From assembly GCF_013334205.1 (NCBI RefSeq), contig NZ_CP054424.1, positions 2,872,001-2,936,000 of the forward strand: a DNA stretch of 64,000 bases, given 5' to 3'. Positions 1 through 11,124 of the stretch are shown here, one piece after another. The position numbers and the translations under genes were made by a program. The notes below the pieces were generated by a model that saw nothing but the letters and a program-made list of their open reading frames with translations, did not search any database and had not been told where the DNA came from. Origin of the DNA: Rhodoferax sp. BAB1 (GTDB lineage: Bacteria > Pseudomonadota > Gammaproteobacteria > Burkholderiales > Burkholderiaceae_C). Position 1 is the first letter of the stretch. Each line of letters begins with the position of its first letter.

Positions 1-108
1 CCTACAGCAGCCCACCGGCCAACTGAGGCCGCAGCGGCGCCGATCCCCTGAACCACCGCCGGCTGTGACCCGGCCGCCGCCGGTCGCACCGGAGGCAAGG
101 AGATACCC

Positions 109-1440
109 ATGAGCAAGAAAGTTTTCATCAAGACCTTCGGCTGCCAGATGAACGAGTACGACTCGGACAAGATGGCCGACGTGCTGGGCGCCGCCCAGGG
201 TTACGAGCCCACGCAGGACGTGGAAGAGGCCGACCTGATCCTTTTCAATACCTGTTCGGTGCGCGAGAAGGCGCAGGAGAAGGTGTTTTCCGACCTGGGC
301 CGTGTGCAGCACCTGAAGAAGAAGGGCGTGAAGATCGGCGTGGGCGGCTGCGTGGCCAGCCAGGAAGGTGCCGAGATCATCCGCCGTGCGCCCTATGTGG
401 ACGTGGTCTTCGGCCCGCAGACCCTGCACCGCCTGCCTGAGCTGCTGAACGCACGTGAAGCGCAGAACCGGCCGCAGGTGGACATCAGCTTCCCTGAGAT
501 CGAGAAGTTCGACCACCTGCCGCCGGCCAAGGTCGAGGGCGCCACCGCCTTTGTCAGCATCATGGAAGGCTGCTCCAAGTACTGCAGCTACTGCGTGGTG
601 CCCTACACCCGTGGCGAGGAAGTGAGCCGCCCCTTCGAGGACGTGCTGGTGGAAATCGCCGGCCTGGCCGACCAGGGGGTCAGGGAAGTCAACCTGCTGG
701 GGCAGAACGTGAACGCCTGGCGCGCGCCCATGGGGACATCCGGGGAAACCGCTGACTTCGCCACCCTGCTCGACTACGTAGCCGAGATCCCGGGCATAGC
801 CCGCATCCGCTACACCACCAGCCACCCCAACGAGTTCACGCCCTCACTGATCGCGGCCTACGAGAAGCTGCCCAAGCTGGTCAGCCACCTGCATCTGCCG
901 GTGCAACACGGCAGTGACCGCATCCTGATGGCCATGAAGCGTGGCTACACGGCGATGGAATACAAGAGCACGGTGCGCAAGCTGCGCGCCATCCGCCCCG
1001 ACATGTCCATCAGCAGCGACTTCATCGTCGGCTTTCCGGGTGAGACCGACGACGATTTCAGCCGGATGATGAAGCTGATCGAAGACGTGGGCTTCGACAA
1101 CTCCTTCAGTTTCATCTTCAGCCCGCGCCCGGGTACGCCCGCGGCCAATCTGCACGACGACACGCCGCATGAAGTCAAGCTCAAGCGCCTGCAGGCATTG
1201 CAGGCCGTCATCGAAGCGAATCTCAAGCAGATCAGCGCCAGCCGCGTCGGCACCATGCAGCGCATCCTGGTGGAAGGGCCATCCAAACGGGACGCCAGCG
1301 AATTGATGGGCCGCACCGAATGCAACCGCGTGGTGAACTTCAAGGCACCGCAACGGCTGATCGGCCAGATGCTCGACGTGAGCATCACCGAGGCGCTGCA
1401 CTACAGCCTACGCGGTGAGGTGGTGACGGCAAAAGCCTAG
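109..1440 (+). CDS. miaB: tRNA-2-methylthio-N6-dimethylallyladenosine synthase MiaB
   Basis: Radical-SAM methylthiotransferase that converts i6A37 to ms2i6A37 in tRNAs reading UNN codons. The N-terminal MTTase domain carries three conserved Cys (C12 in GCQMN, C49 in NTCSV, C81 in GGCVA) that hold the auxiliary 4Fe-4S cluster. The radical-SAM CxxxCxxC motif is at C155/C159/C162 (GCSKYCSYC). The C-terminal 65 residues fit a TRAM domain. Length 443 aa is normal for MiaB. A strong Shine-Dalgarno (AAGGAG) lies 8 bases before the ATG. Its TAG stop overlaps the stop of the convergent ffh gene. The 108 bases upstream hold no gene I can support. Confidence 0.97.
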   Translation: MSKKVFIKTFGCQMNEYDSDKMADVLGAAQGYEPTQDVEEADLILFNTCSVREKAQEKVFSDLGRVQHLKKKGVKIGVGGCVASQEGAEIIRRAPYVDVVFGPQTLHRLPELLNAREAQNRPQVDISFPEIEKFDHLPPAKVEGATAFVSIMEGCSKYCSYCVVPYTRGEEVSRPFEDVLVEIAGLADQGVREVNLLGQNVNAWRAPMGTSGETADFATLLDYVAEIPGIARIRYTTSHPNEFTPSLIAAYEKLPKLVSHLHLPVQHGSDRILMAMKRGYTAMEYKSTVRKLRAIRPDMSISSDFIVGFPGETDDDFSRMMKLIEDVGFDNSFSFIFSPRPGTPAANLHDDTPHEVKLKRLQALQAVIEANLKQISASRVGTMQRILVEGPSKRDASELMGRTECNRVVNFKAPQRLIGQMLDVSITEALHYSLRGEVVTAKA

Positions 1441-2798
1441 AAGGGCTTGGGCATGCCCTTCATGCCCCCCATGCGTTTCATGAGCTTCATCATGCCGCCG
1501 CCCTTCATCTTCTTCATCATCTCCTGCATCTGCTCGAATTCCTTGAGCATGCGGTTGACGTCCTGAACCTGCACGCCCGCACCGGCGGCGATGCGGCGCT
1601 TGCGCGTGGCCTTGATGAGCTCGGGCTTGCGGCGCTCCAGCTTGGTCATGCTGTTGATGATGCCTTCCTTGCGGCGCAGGTCACGCTCGACCTTGTCGGT
1701 GTCGACCTGGCCGGCCTTGGCCGCCATCTGCGCGGGCAGCTTGTCCATCAGGCTGGAGAGGCCGCCCATCTGCTTCATCTGCTGCAGCTGGGCCAGGAAG
1801 TCGTTGAGATCGAAGCCCGCACCGCTCTTGACCTTGGCGGCCAGTTTCTGCGCGGCCTCCATGTCCACGCCGGCGGTGACCTGCTCGACCAGGGCCACGA
1901 TGTCGCCCATGCCCAGCACACGGCCGGCATGGCGCTGGGCGTCGAAGACCTCCAGGCCGTCGATCTTCTCGCTGGTGCCGGCAAACTTGATGGGCACGCC
2001 GGTCACGGCGCGCACCGACAGAGCCGCGCCGCCACGCGAGTCACCGTCGGTCTTGGTCAGGATGATGCCGGTCAGCGGCAGGGCCTCCTTGAAGGCCCGG
2101 GCCGTGTTGATGGCGTCCTGGCCCTGCATGGCGTCGACCACGAACAGCGTTTCCACCGGGTTGAGCACGGCGTGCAGCTCGCGGATCTCGCGCATCAGCG
2201 CCTCGTCGATGGCCAGGCGGCCGGCGGTGTCGACCAGCAGCACGTCGAAGAAGTGCTTTTTCGCGTAGTCCAGCGCGGCGCGCGCGATGTCGGCGGGTTT
2301 CTGCTCCGGCGTGCTGGGGAACCATTCGGCCCCGGCCTGGGCGGTCACGGTCTTGAGCTGCTCGATGGCCGCCGGGCGGTAGACGTCGCCAGAGACCGTG
2401 AGTACCTTTTTCTTGCGCTTCTCGATCAGGTGGCGGGCCAGCTTGGCCGTGGTGGTGGTCTTGCCGGCACCCTGCAGGCCGGCCATCAGGATCACGGCCG
2501 GCGGCTGGGCCGCGAGGTTGATGTCGGCCACGCCCTCGCCCATGGTGGCGGCGAGTTCGCGGTTGACGATGCCCACCAGGGCCTGGCCGGGGGTGAGCGA
2601 GCCCATGACCGCCTGGCCCAGGGCCTGGTCCTTGACCCGGACGATGAAGTCGCGCACCACGGGCAGGGCCACGTCGGCCTCCAGCAGGGCCATGCGCACC
2701 TCGCGCAGCATGTCGGCCACGTTGGATTCGGTGATGCGGGCCTGGCCGCGGATTTCCTTGACCAGGCGGCTGAGTTTGTCGGTGAGGGCGGAGGCCAT
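1437..2798 (-). CDS. ffh: Signal recognition particle protein Ffh
   Basis: GTPase subunit of the signal recognition particle; binds 4.5S RNA and signal sequences and delivers ribosomes to FtsY at the inner membrane. The protein is 453 aa from MASALTDKL, the usual start. It has an N domain (1-95), the G domain with P-loop [10 protein letters not shown] (about 107-116), DTAGR and [10 protein letters not shown], and a Met-rich M domain (about 300-453) ending in [18 protein letters not shown]. The frame stays open upstream to 3050, but that stretch overlaps the divergent gene at 2876 and is not homologous to SRP54, so I reject it. Convergent with miaB, stops overlapping. Confidence 0.97.
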   Translation of the reverse strand: MASALTDKLSRLVKEIRGQARITESNVADMLREVRMALLEADVALPVVRDFIVRVKDQALGQAVMGSLTPGQALVGIVNRELAATMGEGVADINLAAQPPAVILMAGLQGAGKTTTTAKLARHLIEKRKKKVLTVSGDVYRPAAIEQLKTVTAQAGAEWFPSTPEQKPADIARAALDYAKKHFFDVLLVDTAGRLAIDEALMREIRELHAVLNPVETLFVVDAMQGQDAINTARAFKEALPLTGIILTKTDGDSRGGAALSVRAVTGVPIKFAGTSEKIDGLEVFDAQRHAGRVLGMGDIVALVEQVTAGVDMEAAQKLAAKVKSGAGFDLNDFLAQLQQMKQMGGLSSLMDKLPAQMAAKAGQVDTDKVERDLRRKEGIINSMTKLERRKPELIKATRKRRIAAGAGVQVQDVNRMLKEFEQMQEMMKKMKGGGMMKLMKRMGGMKGMPKPF

Positions 2799-2863
2799 GA
2801 CGGTATTCCGTTGAACGGAACCTTGGTTAGTCGCCAGCAGAATGCTGGCACGATGCGAAACGC

Positions 2864-2869
2864 TAAACT
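2864..2869 (+). promoter_or_regulatory. -10-like TAAACT, possible leaderless start
   Basis: TAAACT followed by six bases and then the ATG at 2876. No Shine-Dalgarno lies between. If this is a -10 box, transcription would begin at or next to the start codon. No convincing -35 element is visible. One of nine similar cases in the window. Confidence 0.4.
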
Positions 2870-2875
2870 GTACCC

Positions 2876-3670
2876 ATGATTTTACCCAGTGCCTCCACCA
2901 CCAGCCTGGCCCTGACGGCGGTCGCCGCCCTTGCCTATGCGGCCCCTGCCGTGGTGCGCCTGGCCCCGGCGGCGGCACCGCGGGCGGTACTGCTGGCCTG
3001 GCTGCTGCACGGCCTGCTGCTGGGCTGGAGCCTGATGGGCGAAACACCACGCTTCGGTTTTGCCCCGGCGCTTTCGGTCACGGTCTGGCTGGTGGCCGCG
3101 GTCTACGCCATCGAAAGCCAGCTCTACCCGCAGCTGCAGACGCGCTGGGCGCTCTCCATCCTGGGCGCCGGCGCCGTGCTGCTGGCCCTCATTTTCCCGG
3201 GGCAGCCCCTGCAGGCCAGCGCCTCGGCCTGGCTGCCGCTGCATCTGGCCCTGGGCATCGCCTCCTACGGCCTGTTCGCGGTGGCTGTGGTGCATGCCCT
3301 GCTGATGCTGCGCGCCGAGCAGCGCATCCGCCTGGCGGCGGATACCGACAGCGGCCTGCCGCTGCTGACGCTGGAGCGCCTGACCTTCCGCTTCGTCACC
3401 GCCGGTTTTGTGCTGTTGTCGGCCACGCTGCTGGCCGGCCTGCTGTTCGACGAGCAGCTTTACGGCACGGCCTGGAAATGGAGCCACAAGACCGTGTTTT
3501 CCGTGTTGTCCTGGGGCGTCTTTGCCTTGCTGCTGGTCGGGCGGGCCCGTTTTGGCTGGCGCGGCTGGCGCGCTGCCCGCCTGCTCTTCACGGGTGCCGG
3601 CCTGCTGTTGCTGGCCTATGTGGGCTCGCGTTTTGTGCTCGAGATTGTCCTGGGGCGCAGCGCCGCATGA
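2876..3670 (+). CDS. CcsA/YpjD-family cytochrome c assembly-like membrane protein
   Basis: Integral membrane protein of 264 aa with about eight hydrophobic segments, for example residues 8-25, 35-52, 62-80, 90-106, 120-142, 170-193, 205-225 and 238-258. It resembles the CcsA/CcmC heme-handling superfamily, in particular the YpjD branch that often sits beside ffh in proteobacteria. Conserved-looking elements are a histidine in the fifth segment (LPLHLALGIASYGLFA) and the Trp/His stretch WKWSHKTVF near residue 200. The rest of a cytochrome c maturation system is not next to it, so a direct role in heme attachment is unproven. The ATG has no Shine-Dalgarno but a -10-like hexamer just upstream. 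The stop overlaps the next gene (ATGA), so it probably heads an operon with pilSR. Confidence 0.82.
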   Translation: MILPSASTTSLALTAVAALAYAAPAVVRLAPAAAPRAVLLAWLLHGLLLGWSLMGETPRFGFAPALSVTVWLVAAVYAIESQLYPQLQTRWALSILGAGAVLLALIFPGQPLQASASAWLPLHLALGIASYGLFAVAVVHALLMLRAEQRIRLAADTDSGLPLLTLERLTFRFVTAGFVLLSATLLAGLLFDEQLYGTAWKWSHKTVFSVLSWGVFALLLVGRARFGWRGWRAARLLFTGAGLLLLAYVGSRFVLEIVLGRSAA

Positions 3671-3900
3671 AATTCCTGCTCTTCCTCGTCATTGCTCTGC
3701 TGGTCGTCTGGTTATGGCGCTCGGGCCGCCGCAGCGACAGCCCTTCCGACCAGGCCACACCCACCCCGCCGACCCCACCCGGGCCGCAGGAAATGGTGCG
3801 CTGCGCGCACTGCGGCGTGCACCTGCCACATGGCGATGCCATCGTGGGCCGCATCGGCCTGTATTGCAGCAAGGAACACCAGCAACAAGCGGAGCCCTGA
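3667..3900 (+). CDS. Small PP0621-like membrane-anchored Cys-rich protein
   Basis: Predicted 77-aa protein. An N-terminal hydrophobic helix (residues 2-16, FLLFLVIALLVVWLW) is followed by a Pro/Thr-rich linker (22-40) and a small metal-binding-like module with C-x2-C (VRCAHCGVHL) and a further Cys (LYCSKEH), which resembles a zinc ribbon of the PP0621 type. The start overlaps the stop of the CcsA-like gene by ATGA, and its own stop overlaps the pilS start (TGATG). Function unknown; the context suggests co-expression with pilSR. Four Cys of a full zinc ribbon are not present, only three Cys plus His residues. Confidence 0.75.
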   Translation: MKFLLFLVIALLVVWLWRSGRRSDSPSDQATPTPPTPPGPQEMVRCAHCGVHLPHGDAIVGRIGLYCSKEHQQQAEP

Positions 3901-5629
3901 TGTCCCACCCGTCCGACAGCATGCATTCCTGGTTCGGCCCTTCGCTGCTGGACGAGCGGCTGGAGGCGCCCGAGGAGCAGCAGGAATTCAAGCGGCTGTG
4001 GCTGGGTTTCATGACGGCCCGCGTCATGCTGGGCCTGGTGCTCCTGTTGCTGCAGGTGACCCTGTACGTCCTGGGGCAGGCGCCCAATGTCTGGCTTGCA
4101 CTGCTGTGCGGCGCCTATTTCGCCGCCACTCTGATGGTGCGCGTGGCGCCGCGGCCGCGCCGCATGGGCCATACCTTCGACCAGTCCTGGCTGTCCAGCA
4201 TCGGCGTGGACGTGGTGGTCTTCACGGCCCTGCACCTGCTGCACGGCAGCAGCATCAACTACACCCCCTTGTACGCGCTGCCGGTGCTGCAGGCCGCCGT
4301 GCTGGGCTCGCTGACGCTGGCCATGGGCACTGCCGCCGGCGTTACCCTGCTGCTGCTGCTGCACAGCACCTGGCAGGCGCTGCGTGGCCCGGGTGATGCC
4401 ACGCCTTTTTTCATCCAGGCGGCGCTCACCGGCGCGGGCAGCTTCGTGGTCGCCTTCCTGGCCCACCAGCTGTCGGCCCGTCTGGCCAGCGAACAGCAAC
4501 GCGCACGGCGCAGCCAGCATGCCATGCGCATCCAGCAGCAGGTCAACGACCTGGTGATCGAATCCCTCACCGACGGCATCCTGGTGGTGGACGTGCGCGG
4601 CACCGTGCATGCGGCCAACCCGGCGGCACGCCACATGCTGCAGACCGATGAACGCCCCATCAGGCACACCCCCTTCAGCCTGGCCGACGAACCGGGCTGG
4701 CAATCGCTGGCCGAGCTGGCCTTCCAGGTCTTCACCGGCCGGGGTGACTTCCACCATGCCGACATCGGCATCGAGCACCTGGGCCAGGGCAGCCGGCGCA
4801 TGCGCGTGCGTACCCGCATGACCACGGCCCACTGGGGGGAGTCCGAGATCCTGTGTGTCATGTTCCTGCAGGATCTGCGCGAGATGGAAGCGCGCATGCG
4901 CACCGAGAAGCTGGCCAGCATGGGCCGCATGTCGGCCGCCGTGGCGCACGAAATCCGCAACCCCCTGGCGGCCATCGCCCAGGCCAATGCCCTGCTGGAA
5001 GAGGACATCCAGGAGCCGCGCCACATCCGCCTGACCCAGATGATCCGCCAGAACGCCAAGCGCCTGGACCGCATCGTCGACGATGTGCTCAATATCTCGC
5101 GCGCCGGCAAGCAGGCCACCGCCTTCGAATCGCGCGTCCTGGAGCTGGCACCCTCCGTGCAGCGCATCTGCCTGGACTGGGCCCAGCAGACGGGCAGCAG
5201 TGCCATGCTGGCCCTGCACCTGGCAACGCATCCGCTGCCGGTGCACTTTGACCCCGAGCACCTGCGCCGCGTGCTGGTCAACCTGCTGGACAATGCGCGC
5301 CGTTATGCCCGCCAGCTGCCCGATGCGATCCAGGTGCATGCCCGCGCCGATGCCAGCGGGCAGGCCCTGCTGGCGGTCTGGAGCGACGGTCCGCCCATGG
5401 AACCCTCGGTCGAACAGCATCTGTTCGAACCCTTCTTTTCCTCGGAAAGCCGCTCCAGCGGCCTGGGCCTGTATATTTGTCGGGAATTGTGCGAAGGGCA
5501 TGGCGCCGCCATCGGCTACCACCGCGCCCGCCGCATCGCCCGCGACACCCTGATGGACGGCAACGAATTCTTCATCACCCTGCGCCAGGCGGCCTTGCCG
5601 TCGCCAGCGTCCAGAGCGCCCGCCACGCC

Positions 5630-5633
<4 letters not shown>
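3900..5633 (+). CDS. pilS: Sensor histidine kinase PilS
   Basis: Membrane sensor kinase of 577 aa, paired with the adjacent sigma-54 regulator; in other bacteria PilS/PilR controls type IV pilin transcription. Residues about 32-190 contain six hydrophobic helices. A PAS-like domain (about 213-325) follows, then HisKA with phospho-acceptor H350 (AVAHEIRNPLAAIA) and a HATPase with N box (VNLLDNARRYA) and G box (SGLGLYICREL). Membrane input, PAS and kinase in this order match PilS. ATG overlaps the preceding stop, and its stop overlaps the pilR start, so pairing is secure. The signal is not visible. No pilin gene lies in the window, so the target is inferred from the family. Confidence 0.87.
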
Positions 5634-7119
<1,486 letters not shown>

Positions 7120-7123
<4 letters not shown>

Positions 7124-7716
7124 GCCTCGCACCTGCGCCGACACGTGACGGCCTGTGGGACGGGGGCTGGTACCGTTTTGCACGCCGGCTGGACTCGCCC
7201 AATTACGGGCCGCGCCCGCCGGGCGCGGCCGTCGACCTGCTGCTGATCCACTCCATCAGCCTGCCGCCCGGCCAGTACGGCGGCGACGAGGTGCAGCGCC
7301 TGTTCACCAACACGCTGGACTGGAACGCGCACCCCTATTTCAAGAGCATCGAGGGCATGCAGGTGTCTTCGCATTTCTACGTCCGCCGCAACGGCGAACT
7401 CTGGCAGTTCGTCAGTTGCGACGAACGCGCCTGGCATGCCGGCGTCTCCAGCTACCGCGGACGCGACAACTGCAACGACGACTCGGTCGGCATCGAGCTC
7501 GAAGGCCTGGAGGGCGCGTCTTTCGAGGCCGCACAGTACGAAACCCTGGGCAGCCTGTGCGCCGCCCTGGGCCAGCGCTACCCGGTGCAGCACATCGCCG
7601 GGCACGAACACGTGGCGCCCGGACGCAAGGCCGACCCCGGCCCGGGTTTCCAGTGGGCCGAGCTGCAGCAGACCCTGGGCTGGTCATCTCGGTATTTTCC
7701 CGAAGAGACCGCCTGA
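7120..7716 (+). CDS. ampD: 1,6-anhydro-N-acetylmuramyl-L-alanine amidase AmpD
   Basis: Cytoplasmic zinc amidase of peptidoglycan recycling; cleaves the peptide from 1,6-anhydroMurNAc. 198 aa, amidase_2 fold. Zinc ligands match AmpD: H44 (LLIHSIS), H162 (AGHEHVAPGRK) and D172 (KADPG), with K170 and E126 in the catalytic positions. There is no signal peptide, which fits AmpD rather than the periplasmic AmiD. The ATG overlaps the pilR stop. Mpl, a ligase of the same recycling route, is encoded at 19318-20706. Confidence 0.93.
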
Positions 7717-7953
7717 GTCGCACACACGGCCTGGCACCCGCAGCGCACCACCCCACGGCACCTGCGCTGCGCTGATGCACCACGGCATGAGGCCCCGGCG
7801 GGGAAATGCCTCGCAAGGCCGCATGCATTCTTGCTTTTTGTGCGCGCATGCACGTTTCTCAACGGCTGCGCAGTGGTTCATGCCACCGCGCCCCACCATG
7901 GGACACGATGCATTTTTTTACCCTCGGCACCGGGGGAACGTATCAGCGACGCT

Positions 7954-7969
7954 ACACTACCTGTAGTGG
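7954..7969. promoter_or_regulatory. NrdR box 1 (distal)
   Basis: ACACTACCTGTAGTGG, an imperfect palindrome (CACTAC..GTAGTG) resembling the NrdR operator. Its first base is 32 bases before that of box 2, the three-helical-turn spacing typical of paired NrdR boxes. Confidence 0.75.
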
Positions 7970-7985
7970 CTTGTATTCACCAGAC

Positions 7986-8001
7986 ACACCATATATAGTG
8001 C
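7986..8001. promoter_or_regulatory. NrdR box 2 (proximal)
   Basis: ACACCATATATAGTGC closely matches the NrdR consensus acaCwAtATaTwGtgt. It contains TATAGT (7994-7999), a possible -10 box, with TTGTAT (7971-7976) 17 bases upstream as a weak -35. NrdR binding would cover the promoter and repress nrdA when dATP is abundant. Confidence 0.82.
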
Positions 8002-8087
8002 TTTCCGCTGGCAGCGCTTTTCTTCAACAAAGCGCATCGCGAGCCAGAATACGGACCCCAAGAACCAACAACAGATTTGCTGACGAC

Positions 8088-8093
8088 GAGGAA
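8088..8093 (+). promoter_or_regulatory. nrdA ribosome binding site
   Basis: GAGGAA placed just before the ATG at 8097. It decides the nrdA start against the longer open frame that reaches back to 7806. Confidence 0.7.
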
Positions 8094-8096
8094 ATA

Positions 8097-10997
8097 ATGC
8101 AAACAGCCTTGAACCCCGCCACCCCCGCCCTGCACACCGGTGTCCTGACCATGCAAACCCAGGAAAACACGGCCGCCAGCCCGCTCAACAACTACCAGAT
8201 CATCCGCCGCAATGGCGCCGTCGTGCCCTTCGAGCCGAGCAAGATCGCCGTGGCCATGATGAAAGCCTTCCTGGCCGTGCACGGCACCCAGGGCGCGGCC
8301 TCCGCCAGCGTGCGCGAGATGGTGGACAGCCTGACCCAGAACGTGGTGCGCGCGCTGATGCGCTCGCGCCCGGGCGGCGGCACCTTCCACATCGAGGACG
8401 TGCAGGACCAGGTCGAGCTGGGCCTGATGCGCGGCGGCCACCACGAGATCGCCCGCGCCTACGTGCTCTACCGCGAGCGCCGCACCCAGGAACGCGCGCA
8501 GCAAGCCACCCAGGCCGCACCGAAAGCCCCCCTGCTGCACGTGCTCGATGGCGACCAGCGCGTCGCGCTCGACCTGGGCCGTCTGCAGCAGCTGATCGAG
8601 AACGCCTGTGCCGGACTGGGCGCCGACATCAAGCCGGACCCCATCGTCGCCGAGACCATGCGCAACCTGTACGACGGCGTGCCGATCGACGAAGTCTTCA
8701 AGGCCGCCATCCTGGCTGCCCGTACCCTGATCGAAAAAGACCCGGACTACACCTACGCCACCGCGCGCCTGCTGTTCCACACCATCGCCCGCGAGGTGCT
8801 GGGCCGCGACGTGCCGCAAGCCGGCATGGGCCAGGCGTATGCAGAGTACTTCCCCGACTTCATCAAGAAGGGCGTGGACAACGAGCTGCTCAACCCGGAC
8901 ATGCTGCAGTTCGACCTCAAGCGCCTGGGCGCTGCGCTCAAGGCCGACCGTGACCTGCAGTTCGACTACCTGGGCCTGCAGACCCTGTACGACCGTTATT
9001 TCCTGCACGTGCGCAAGAGCCGCATCGAACTGCCGCAGGCCTTCTTCATGCGCGTGGCCATGGGCCTGTCGCTGGGCGAGATTGACCGCGAGGCGCGCGC
9101 CATCGAGTTCTACGAGGTGCTGTCCTCCTTCGACTTCATGTCGTCCACCCCCACGCTGTTCAACGCCGGCACCCTGCGTTCGCAGCTTTCCAGCTGCTAC
9201 CTGACCACCGTGCCCGACGACCTGGACGGCATCTACGAGTCCATCAAGGAAAACGCCCTGCTGTCCAAGTTCGCCGGCGGCCTGGGCAACGACTGGACCC
9301 GCGTGCGCGCCCTGGGCAGCCACATCAAGGGCACCAACGGCGAGTCGCAGGGTGTCGTGCCCTTCCTCAAGGTCGTGAACGACACGGCCGTGGCCGTGAA
9401 CCAGGGCGGCAAGCGCAAGGGCGCGGTCTGCACCTACCTGGAGACCTGGCACCTGGATATCGAGGAGTTCCTGGAACTGCGCAAGAACACCGGCGACGAC
9501 CGCCGCCGTACGCACGACATGAACACGGCCAACTGGATCCCCGACCTGTTCATGCGCCGTGTAATGGAAAAGGGCGAGTGGACGCTGTTCTCCCCGTCCG
9601 ACGTGCCGGACCTGCACGACCTGTTCGGTACCGCCTTCGAGCAGGCCTACGTGGTCTACGAAGCCAAGGCCAAGCGCGGCGAGATCAAGCCCAGCAAGAC
9701 CGTGCCGGCCACCGACCTGTGGCGCAAGATGCTCTCCATGCTGTTCGAGACCGGCCACCCCTGGATCACCTTCAAGGACGCCTGCAATGTGCGCTCGCCG
9801 CAGCAACACGCCGGCGTGGTGCACTCCTCCAACCTGTGCACCGAAATCACGCTCAACACCAGCGACACCGAAACAGCGGTCTGCAACCTGGGCTCGGTCA
9901 ACCTGCGCCAGCACCTGAAAAACGGCGCCATCGACCAGGACAAGCTGAAGAAGACCATCTCCACGGCCATGCGCATGCTGGACAACGTGATCGACATCAA
10001 CTACTACGCCGTCAAGAAGGCGCGCGACTCCAACCTGCGGCATCGCCCGGTGGGCCTGGGGATCATGGGCTTCCAGGACGCGCTGTACGAGCTGCGCATC
10101 CCCTACGCCAGCCAGGCCGCCGTGGAATTCGCCGACCAGTCCATGGAAGCCGTCTGCTACCACGCCTACTGGGCCTCGACCGAACTGGCCCGCGAGCGCG
10201 GCCAGTATTCCAGCTACAAGGGCTCGCTGTGGGACCAGGGCATCCTGCCGCTGGACACGCTGGACCTGCTGGCCAAGGCCCGTGGCGGTTATGTGGAAGT
10301 GGACCGTTCCGCCACGCTGGACTGGGATGCGCTGCGCCGCAAGATCGCGGCCGACGGCATGCGCAACTCCAATTGCGTGGCCATCGCCCCGACCGCGACC
10401 ATCTCCAACATCATCGGCGTGGACGCCTCGATCGAGCCCTGCTTCGGCAACCTCTCGGTCAAGTCCAACCTGTCCGGCGAGTTCACCGTGATCAACAGCT
10501 ACCTGGTGCGTGACCTCAAGCGCCTGGGCCTGTGGGACGACGTGATGGTCATGGACCTCAAGCATTTCGACGGCTCGCTGGCCCCCATCGACCGGGTACC
10601 GCAGGAGATCAAGTCCCTGTACGCCACGGCCTTCGAGGTCGAGACGCTCTGGCTGGTGGAAGCCGCGGCACGCCGCCAGAAGTGGATCGACCAGGCCCAG
10701 TCGCTCAACATCTACATGGCCGGCGCCTCGGGCAAGAAGCTCGACGACACCTACAAGCTGGCCTGGCTGCGCGGTCTCAAGACCACCTACTACCTGCGCA
10801 CGATGTCGGCCACGCACGCCGAGAAATCCACCGTGACGGCCGGTCGTCTCAACGCCGTGTCGTCCGGCGGCGCAACGAGCGGCGGCATGAGCGCCCTCGA
10901 TGCAGCAGCGGCTGCAGCGCAGGCACAGATGGCCACGGCCGCCACCGACATCAAGTTCTGCGCGATCGATGATCCGGGTTGCGAAGCCTGCCAGTGA
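8097..10997 (+). CDS. nrdA: Ribonucleoside-diphosphate reductase subunit alpha (class Ia)
   Basis: Large subunit of aerobic ribonucleotide reductase, which makes dNDPs from NDPs with the NrdB radical. 966 aa, longer than the 761-aa E. coli protein. An ATP-cone (about residues 25-125) provides allosteric control. Active-site elements are visible: the first redox Cys in SQLSSCYLTT, the NLCTE motif (Asn, thiyl-radical Cys, Glu) and the partner Cys in VCNLGSVNLR. The C-terminal tail ends GCEACQ, the shuttle Cys pair that re-reduces the active site. nrdB follows 127 bases downstream. Paired NrdR boxes upstream indicate NrdR repression. Confidence 0.96.
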   Translation: MQTALNPATPALHTGVLTMQTQENTAASPLNNYQIIRRNGAVVPFEPSKIAVAMMKAFLAVHGTQGAASASVREMVDSLTQNVVRALMRSRPGGGTFHIEDVQDQVELGLMRGGHHEIARAYVLYRERRTQERAQQATQAAPKAPLLHVLDGDQRVALDLGRLQQLIENACAGLGADIKPDPIVAETMRNLYDGVPIDEVFKAAILAARTLIEKDPDYTYATARLLFHTIAREVLGRDVPQAGMGQAYAEYFPDFIKKGVDNELLNPDMLQFDLKRLGAALKADRDLQFDYLGLQTLYDRYFLHVRKSRIELPQAFFMRVAMGLSLGEIDREARAIEFYEVLSSFDFMSSTPTLFNAGTLRSQLSSCYLTTVPDDLDGIYESIKENALLSKFAGGLGNDWTRVRALGSHIKGTNGESQGVVPFLKVVNDTAVAVNQGGKRKGAVCTYLETWHLDIEEFLELRKNTGDDRRRTHDMNTANWIPDLFMRRVMEKGEWTLFSPSDVPDLHDLFGTAFEQAYVVYEAKAKRGEIKPSKTVPATDLWRKMLSMLFETGHPWITFKDACNVRSPQQHAGVVHSSNLCTEITLNTSDTETAVCNLGSVNLRQHLKNGAIDQDKLKKTISTAMRMLDNVIDINYYAVKKARDSNLRHRPVGLGIMGFQDALYELRIPYASQAAVEFADQSMEAVCYHAYWASTELARERGQYSSYKGSLWDQGILPLDTLDLLAKARGGYVEVDRSATLDWDALRRKIAADGMRNSNCVAIAPTATISNIIGVDASIEPCFGNLSVKSNLSGEFTVINSYLVRDLKRLGLWDDVMVMDLKHFDGSLAPIDRVPQEIKSLYATAFEVETLWLVEAAARRQKWIDQAQSLNIYMAGASGKKLDDTYKLAWLRGLKTTYYLRTMSATHAEKSTVTAGRLNAVSSGGATSGGMSALDAAAAAAQAQMATAATDIKFCAIDDPGCEACQ

Positions 10998-11076
10998 TCG
11001 CAGCCGACATGTCGCAGCGCCTTCATGCCTGCGATGTTATTGAGCAACAGAATCGGGCGGCGATGTGAATGAATAC

Positions 11077-11105
11077 TTTCCATTTCACGTCGTCGCTCCC
11101 ATAAT
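11077..11105 (+). promoter_or_regulatory. Candidate nrdB promoter
   Basis: TTTCCA (11077-11082) and CATAAT (11100-11105) are separated by 17 bases in the nrdA-nrdB gap. Start would fall near 11112, about 13 bases before the nrdB ATG. This would let nrdB be made independently of nrdA. No NrdR box is evident here. Confidence 0.4.
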
Positions 11106-11124
11106 TCGCTGATTGGAACCTCCT

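Larger units (their letters stand above)
7717..8096. other. Intergenic region upstream of nrdA
   Basis: 380 bases without a supported gene. The nrdA frame is open back to 7806, but that extension has unlikely composition and lies over the regulatory boxes. The last 150 bases are less GC-rich and hold two NrdR-type boxes, a TATAGT -10 candidate inside the second box and the nrdA ribosome binding site. I see nothing definite in 7717-7950. Confidence 0.7.

Noticed and set aside
1..26. Possible end of an upstream gene (frame ending TGA at 24-26)
   Set aside because: Only seven codons are visible; no product can be recognised.
7806..8096. Extension of NrdA by 97 residues upstream
   Set aside because: It covers the NrdR boxes and the promoter, has no family similarity, and a good ribosome binding site precedes ATG 8097.
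7977..10817. Very long open frame antisense to nrdA (and similar ones antisense to pilS/pilR, ftsA-Q, hslUV and the GGDEF/EAL gene)
   Set aside because: These shadows follow from GC-rich codon use in the real genes. Their translations are rich in Arg, His, Gln and Gly, lack known domains and have no ribosome binding sites.
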